DNA of 17,456 nucleotides, from NCBI GenBank assembly GCA_034678405.1, contig JAXDBW010000001.1, forward strand, positions 1 through 17,456. Reading direction: 5' to 3'. Positions within the stretch are counted from its first letter, which is position 1. Each line of letters begins with the position of its first letter. Below are positions 13,728 through 17,456 of the stretch, piece after piece. Below the pieces are notes generated by a model. It saw only the letters and a list, made by a program, of their open reading frames with translations, searched no databases and was not told the DNA's origin. This DNA is from JAXDBW01 sp034678405. Lineage in GTDB: Bacteria; Patescibacteriota; Patescibacteriia; UBA10025; JAHIVO01. Position numbers and translations under genes: made by a program.

Positions 13728-15455
13728 TTATTCTTGGGTTGCACGGAGTATCTCTTCGATAGAGGTGACTCCGTTTTTAGCTTTTATAAATCCATCCTGC
13801 AGCATGGTGAGCATGCCTTGTGCCTCTGCTCGCTCCTGCAGCTTTGATGTTGTCTCACGATTGAGGATTGAGTCGGCAATTTCTTTTGTCACATCGAGCA
13901 CTTCGAAGATGCCTACGCGGCCTTTATAACCAGTATTGCTGCATTGTTTGCATCCTTTACCCTTATAAAAGAGAAGTGATTCGATAGGCGTATCGGAACT
14001 GAGAATAATGCCCTGTTCCTCAAGCACTTTCATAATTTTTGAAAGATCAAATTTTTTCTCGAGATCGCCAATAGATTCTTTTGACAGAGTGTAGCTCTGG
14101 ATGCAATTAGAGCAAATTTTTCGCACAAGTCGCTGAGCGATGACAACATTGGTAGTTGACGCGATTAAGAATCGTGGGACATCCATTTCTTCAAGGCGGG
14201 GGAGAGTAGTGACAGCGTCACTGGTATGGAGGGTGGAGAGCACTAGGTGGCCGGTCATGGCAGCGTGCGTCGCTATCTCGGCTGTTTCTGCGTCACGAAT
14301 TTCTCCAACCATGATGATATCAGGATCTTGGCGGAGGAGGGCGCGCAGACCCCCGGCAAAGGTAAACCCTATTTTTGGATTGACTTGGCTTTGGTTTACG
14401 CGCGGCATGCGGTACTCGATGGGGTCCTCGACGGTCGAAATATTTACCTCAGGCCGATTGAGAATGCCCATCATGGTGTAGAGCGTGGTCGTTTTACCAC
14501 TTCCCGTGGGGCCGGTGACGAGGATCATACCCTGGGGCTTAGTCGTATTCTCTTTTACGATATCGAGCGCCTTGAGCTGGAGACCAATTTGCTCAAGCGT
14601 GAGTGCCTTAGCGGATTCATTAAGTAAACGCATGACAATTTTTTCGCCATCAAAGACCGGAATGATTGAAACGCGAAAAGATATCTTATAGTCAGAGGTG
14701 GTAATCATAAATCGACCATCTTGGGGCAGACGGTGTTCGTCAATTTTCAGATTTGAAAGTATTTTGATGCGCGCGATAATACCAGGCAGCATATTCTTTG
14801 GCAAATGCATGGCTTCGCGCAGCATTCCATCGACGCGATAGCGGACCAGGACATCTTTTTCCGTTGGTTCGATATGAATATCAGATGCTCCTTCAAAAAT
14901 TGAGTACTCGAGTAGTGTGTCGACGATACGAATAATGGGGAGGTCCTGGGCTAGTTGCTGGAGGTCTTTCTTTGGGTCGCCGGTTTGTTTTGAGTCTTGG
15001 GTAAATTTTTTGAATTCAGACGAGAGGCCTTTGTGGTACTGGGTGAGGATCTCCTTGATACTGCTTGGGGTGGTCACATGAAGCTTGATGCGCAAGCCAG
15101 TCTTTTTTTTGAGAAATTCCAGTATTTGAAGATTTTTGGGGTCGGTAGTGGCAACGCTCAACTCAGTCTCTGATTTTTCAAAAACAGTTATCTGGTAGGT
15201 TTGCACTATGGTTTCGGGTATCAATGCTAAAACGTCCTTTCGGATAGTCACCCGACGGAGGTCAATAAAAGGAATTTTGTAGTAATTTGCTATCGTTTCA
15301 TAGAGAACATTCTCCGAAACGATATTTTTGGCAATGAGATACCCAGTGAGGTCAGCCCCTTCAGCATCTGCCTTCTTTACCGCCTGACTTAATTGCTCGG
15401 CGGTAACGGCGTCTGTGTGGCTGAGTATTTTTTTTATTTCTTCATTTGGTAGCAT
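13728..15455 (-). CDS. pilB: Type IV pilus assembly ATPase PilB
   Basis: The 575-residue hexameric motor that powers pilus extension from the cytoplasm. It has an N-terminal MshEN/GSPII_E domain (about 1-145), an N2 domain (about 165-285) and a RecA-like core with Walker A GPTGSGKT (315-322). The Asp box (STVEDPIEYR), Walker B (LLRQDPDIIMVGEIRD) and His box (GHLVLSTLHTSDA) are intact. A zinc-binding tetracysteine (Cys448, Cys451, Cys502, Cys505) marks it as PilB/GspE rather than the retraction ATPase PilT. First gene of the pilus operon. It has the only clear Shine-Dalgarno sequence I found in the window, AGGAGG, 14 bases from the ATG and inside the loop of a 5' hairpin; the promoter directly precedes this. 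Confidence 0.97.
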   Translation of the reverse strand: MLPNEEIKKILSHTDAVTAEQLSQAVKKADAEGADLTGYLIAKNIVSENVLYETIANYYKIPFIDLRRVTIRKDVLALIPETIVQTYQITVFEKSETELSVATTDPKNLQILEFLKKKTGLRIKLHVTTPSSIKEILTQYHKGLSSEFKKFTQDSKQTGDPKKDLQQLAQDLPIIRIVDTLLEYSIFEGASDIHIEPTEKDVLVRYRVDGMLREAMHLPKNMLPGIIARIKILSNLKIDEHRLPQDGRFMITTSDYKISFRVSIIPVFDGEKIVMRLLNESAKALTLEQIGLQLKALDIVKENTTKPQGMILVTGPTGSGKTTTLYTMMGILNRPEVNISTVEDPIEYRMPRVNQSQVNPKIGFTFAGGLRALLRQDPDIIMVGEIRDAETAEIATHAAMTGHLVLSTLHTSDAVTTLPRLEEMDVPRFLIASTTNVVIAQRLVRKICSNCIQSYTLSKESIGDLEKKFDLSKIMKVLEEQGIILSSDTPIESLLFYKGKGCKQCSNTGYKGRVGIFEVLDVTKEIADSILNRETTSKLQERAEAQGMLTMLQDGFIKAKNGVTSIEEILRATQE

Positions 15456-15484
15456 TGAGCGAAGTTTTACCTCCTAATCGCTCA
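15456..15484 (-). promoter_or_regulatory. 5' leader hairpin presenting the pilB ribosome binding site
   Basis: On the minus strand TGAGCGA (15484-15478) can pair with TCGCTCA (15462-15456), a perfect 7-base-pair inverted repeat around a 15-base loop that contains AGGAGGT (15475-15469). The stem ends immediately before the pilB ATG. The predicted transcription start (about 15481) lies within the 5' arm, so nearly the whole leader is this hairpin, though the outermost pairs may fall upstream of the start. Folding may place the otherwise distant binding site near the start codon; that role is inference. Confidence 0.55.
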
Positions 15485-15487
15485 TAT

Positions 15488-15516
15488 ATTATATCAGAAA
15501 TTACGGTCTACGTCAA
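15488..15516 (-). promoter_or_regulatory. Near-consensus sigma70 promoter of the pilus operon
   Basis: On the minus strand TTGACG (15516-15511, 5 of 6 matches) is followed after exactly 17 bases by a perfect TATAAT (15493-15488), preceded by TG at the extended -10 position. It lies in the 70-base gap between the glycosyltransferase stop and pilB. Transcription would begin near 15481. There is no terminator hairpin in the gap, so the glycosyltransferase transcript may also continue into pilB. Confidence 0.85.
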
Positions 15517-15525
15517 AGTAGTTAT

Positions 15526-17313
15526 TTATCTGCGAAAATCATAAATAAATATTGAGTATCCAATTTTTTCATCTGGAGTGTAGTCGAGTAGCCATTGATA
15601 TTCTCTTTCTTCCGACAAGAGTGCAGTGAGGCTGATAGCGACAACACAATTGAGGTCGTCCGTGCTGGTAAAGTGTGCCTGATCCGGTAGATAGCGATAG
15701 TCGATGCCGTAATATTCAAGGTTAGCTTGGCCAAAGTATACAGCACATACATACGGGATGTCGTTCTCTTCCATGTACGATTTGAGATGTTTAACATCTT
15801 GACCCCAGTCAATGTTTGAATCGACCAAGTATGTACTCCCGTTATTGGGTCCGCCGCTCACCTCATTAAAATACGCGAGATAGTGTGGGAATATCCAGAT
15901 CGAGGAAACGACATACCAGAGTAGTGCGAGGAGGACGACCGCGCGAAGCGCCCTCCGACGCGAGTGCCATAGTTGGAACAGGGCCCACCCAACGATAATG
16001 TGTATAAATGGATACAAAACGAGAATATGCCGCATTCCTATATTAAGACTGCTCGTCATGCTAAATCCCATCCAGAGTAGTGGCGGAACGGTGATGAAGT
16101 ACACAAACAGTGGGACTGATCGGAAAAAGCTTCGCAGGGAGCTACTCTGGCGGATGTGAGTACGCAGATACCATATTCCCCATATCAGCACCCCGAGTAG
16201 CGTGAGAATGATAATAGTCGGAGTTTTGACGAGGAAGGCGAGTGGGAAATAGTACCACCATCCATGTTTAGTATACTGCCCGAGGAGGTAGGCAGTATGA
16301 CCAAAGTAGTTGTGCGTGTACACCGAGGCCAAACCATCAAAATAGGCGAAGAAAGGGATCGGCACATGTTCCATGACCCACCAGACGCGTTGACCCGTAG
16401 TTGTATCTGGGTCAGTAAGATCGATGGCTTTTTGGACAAGTGCTGGCTGTGCGTCATAATTTCCATATTCCATGACGGCGGCACGCTGCGCGAGGAGATG
16501 TTTGATAGTCCAGTCATTGACCGGCTTCGTAAATGAAAATCCGTATACAGCGAACAGCAACACGCTTGTTGTTATAATCAGTGTTGCCGTGAGAATCACA
16601 AACCGCTTGAAAGAGAAAATATTTTTTCCTGCCGGCGATCGCTGCTGAAGCGCGGCGAGGAGATACATCGTTAGCATGATAGGAACGAGGAGTACAGCCG
16701 AGAATTTACTTGCTTGAGCGATCGCAAAAAATAGCGCTGTCAGCCATAGATAGAGCGCCTTGGGTTCCTTGAGATATTTGTAGAAATAATATATGGTGAT
16801 AAAGAAGAATGCCGTCATTGCTATATCGGTGGTAATATACCGACTATGAGCAATAACATTCGGAGCGAAGGCATAGAGCAGTAGTGAGAGTGTCGCTACG
16901 CCTGAGCCGAATAATTCTCGCGCCCATTTAAATAGGTACAGACCTAAGACAAGGCTGAGCAACATGGTACTGAGGCGGCCGACCAGGAGCAGTCGATCTG
17001 CGGGAACCGTATTCCTGTATAACAAATCTTGCGCGACCGCCCATTGGTCGCCATTGTTCCAGGCGGCAGTATCAAATGGTTTTTCTACCTGCTGGCCGAG
17101 CAGTACGAGGGGAATGGCGGCCATCTGTTTGATAAGTGGCGGATGCTCACGATTGAGGCGGAAATCTTTTTTGATGAGATAGCTGTACCCCGCTGCTAAG
17201 TGTGCACCCTCATCGGTGGTTTGGCTCTCTGTCACTGATGAGGTACTCTCCATGACAAACATCGAAAGTAACAGCAGTGCAACAATTGTATAGATGATAT
17301 GCTGACGACGCAT
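15526..17313 (-). CDS. GT39/PMT-type membrane glycosyltransferase
   Basis: A 595-residue polytopic membrane protein with about ten or more hydrophobic segments. It fits the GT-C fold of lipid-carrier-dependent glycosyltransferases (protein O-mannosyltransferase/ArnT-like). The first outer loop holds the expected acidic pair Asp34-Glu35 in TTDEGAHLAAGYSYL, followed by FRLNREHPPL. The C-terminal outer domain has GGPNNGSTYLVDSNIDWGQD, also typical of this group. Such enzymes move a sugar from an undecaprenyl- or dolichyl-type phosphate carrier to a protein or lipid on the outer face of the membrane. Acceptor and sugar cannot be read from the sequence. It lies immediately upstream of pilB on the same strand, so pilus glycosylation is possible but unproven. 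No Shine-Dalgarno sequence or clear promoter was seen before the ATG at 17313. Confidence 0.88.
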   Translation of the reverse strand: MRRQHIIYTIVALLLLSMFVMESTSSVTESQTTDEGAHLAAGYSYLIKKDFRLNREHPPLIKQMAAIPLVLLGQQVEKPFDTAAWNNGDQWAVAQDLLYRNTVPADRLLLVGRLSTMLLSLVLGLYLFKWARELFGSGVATLSLLLYAFAPNVIAHSRYITTDIAMTAFFFITIYYFYKYLKEPKALYLWLTALFFAIAQASKFSAVLLVPIMLTMYLLAALQQRSPAGKNIFSFKRFVILTATLIITTSVLLFAVYGFSFTKPVNDWTIKHLLAQRAAVMEYGNYDAQPALVQKAIDLTDPDTTTGQRVWWVMEHVPIPFFAYFDGLASVYTHNYFGHTAYLLGQYTKHGWWYYFPLAFLVKTPTIIILTLLGVLIWGIWYLRTHIRQSSSLRSFFRSVPLFVYFITVPPLLWMGFSMTSSLNIGMRHILVLYPFIHIIVGWALFQLWHSRRRALRAVVLLALLWYVVSSIWIFPHYLAYFNEVSGGPNNGSTYLVDSNIDWGQDVKHLKSYMEENDIPYVCAVYFGQANLEYYGIDYRYLPDQAHFTSTDDLNCVVAISLTALLSEEREYQWLLDYTPDEKIGYSIFIYDFRR

Positions 17314-17358
17314 ATAGTAACATTAGTCAAGAGAATTTTTATTCGGCGCGACCCCCGG

Positions 17359-17456
17359 ATGTTTGATGACGTGCGTGCTCGGTGGCTGCTCATTGGAGCG
17401 GCTTTCAGTCATGTGCTCGTGTGGGCGTTTGCCCTTTGGCAGGTGCATCCACAGGA
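17359..17456 (+). CDS. N-terminus of a probable membrane protein, cut by the window end
   Basis: An ATG at 17359 opens a frame that stays open to the last base (32 codons). The product begins MFDDVRARWLLIGAAFSHV and continues into a hydrophobic stretch rich in Leu, Val, Ala and Trp. A short charged N-terminus followed by a membrane helix is typical of polytopic membrane proteins, and this position would be divergent from the glycosyltransferase. Too little is visible to name a family. No Shine-Dalgarno sequence or convincing promoter was found in the 45-base gap. Confidence 0.5.
   Translation, partial: MFDDVRARWLLIGAAFSHVLVWAFALWQVHPQ

Overview
The window looks like one end of a contig from an uncultivated bacterium of the Patescibacteria (candidate phyla radiation) type. 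This is inferred from gene content: a compact, secretin-free type IV pilus operon with PilX-like and lectin-like pilus proteins, a PEGA-domain envelope protein and very tight gene packing. GC is about half by eye. The code is standard: TGA ends murA, rplI and pilM, and TAG ends acylphosphatase and rpmA. No tRNA, rRNA, CRISPR array or insertion sequence was seen, and no stretch over 300 bases lacks a gene.

Layout: (1) Bases 1-32 are low-complexity G/T runs, probably a contig-end artefact. (2) 83-1372 (-) encodes a membrane-anchored PEGA/beta-propeller-like protein, divergent from (3) a plus-strand operon, murA - S41 C-terminal processing protease - acylphosphatase - rplI (L9) - pyrG, with 4-base ATGA overlaps at two junctions. 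It ends in a strong hairpin terminator (6346-6370) that also serves the converging minus-strand genes. (4) rpmA (L27) on the minus strand has its own near-consensus promoter. (5) The minus-strand type IV pilus operon runs 15455 to 6747: pilB - pilC - lectin-bearing prepilin - pilin without a leader - large PilX-like protein - pilM - pilN - pilO - a small one-helix membrane protein. Its promoter is close to perfect, and its short 5' leader can fold into a hairpin with the ribosome binding site in the loop. (6) Just upstream on the same strand is a GT39-type membrane glycosyltransferase. (7) A truncated gene starts at 17359 on the plus strand.

The pilus genes give a near-complete inner-membrane machine: assembly ATPase (PilB), platform (PilC), the PilM-PilN-PilO frame and minor or tip pilins. 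No obvious major pilin, PilT, prepilin peptidase or secretin lies in the window. The most unusual part is the three-gene pilin block (9186-12488). All three ORFs share one reading frame and are separated only by a TAG plus one or two codons. The middle one begins at what would be residue +1 of a mature pilin. The two outer ones carry inserted beta-sandwich domains, suggesting an adhesive pilus tip. The neighbouring glycosyltransferase could act on pilus or other surface proteins, but that is inference from position.
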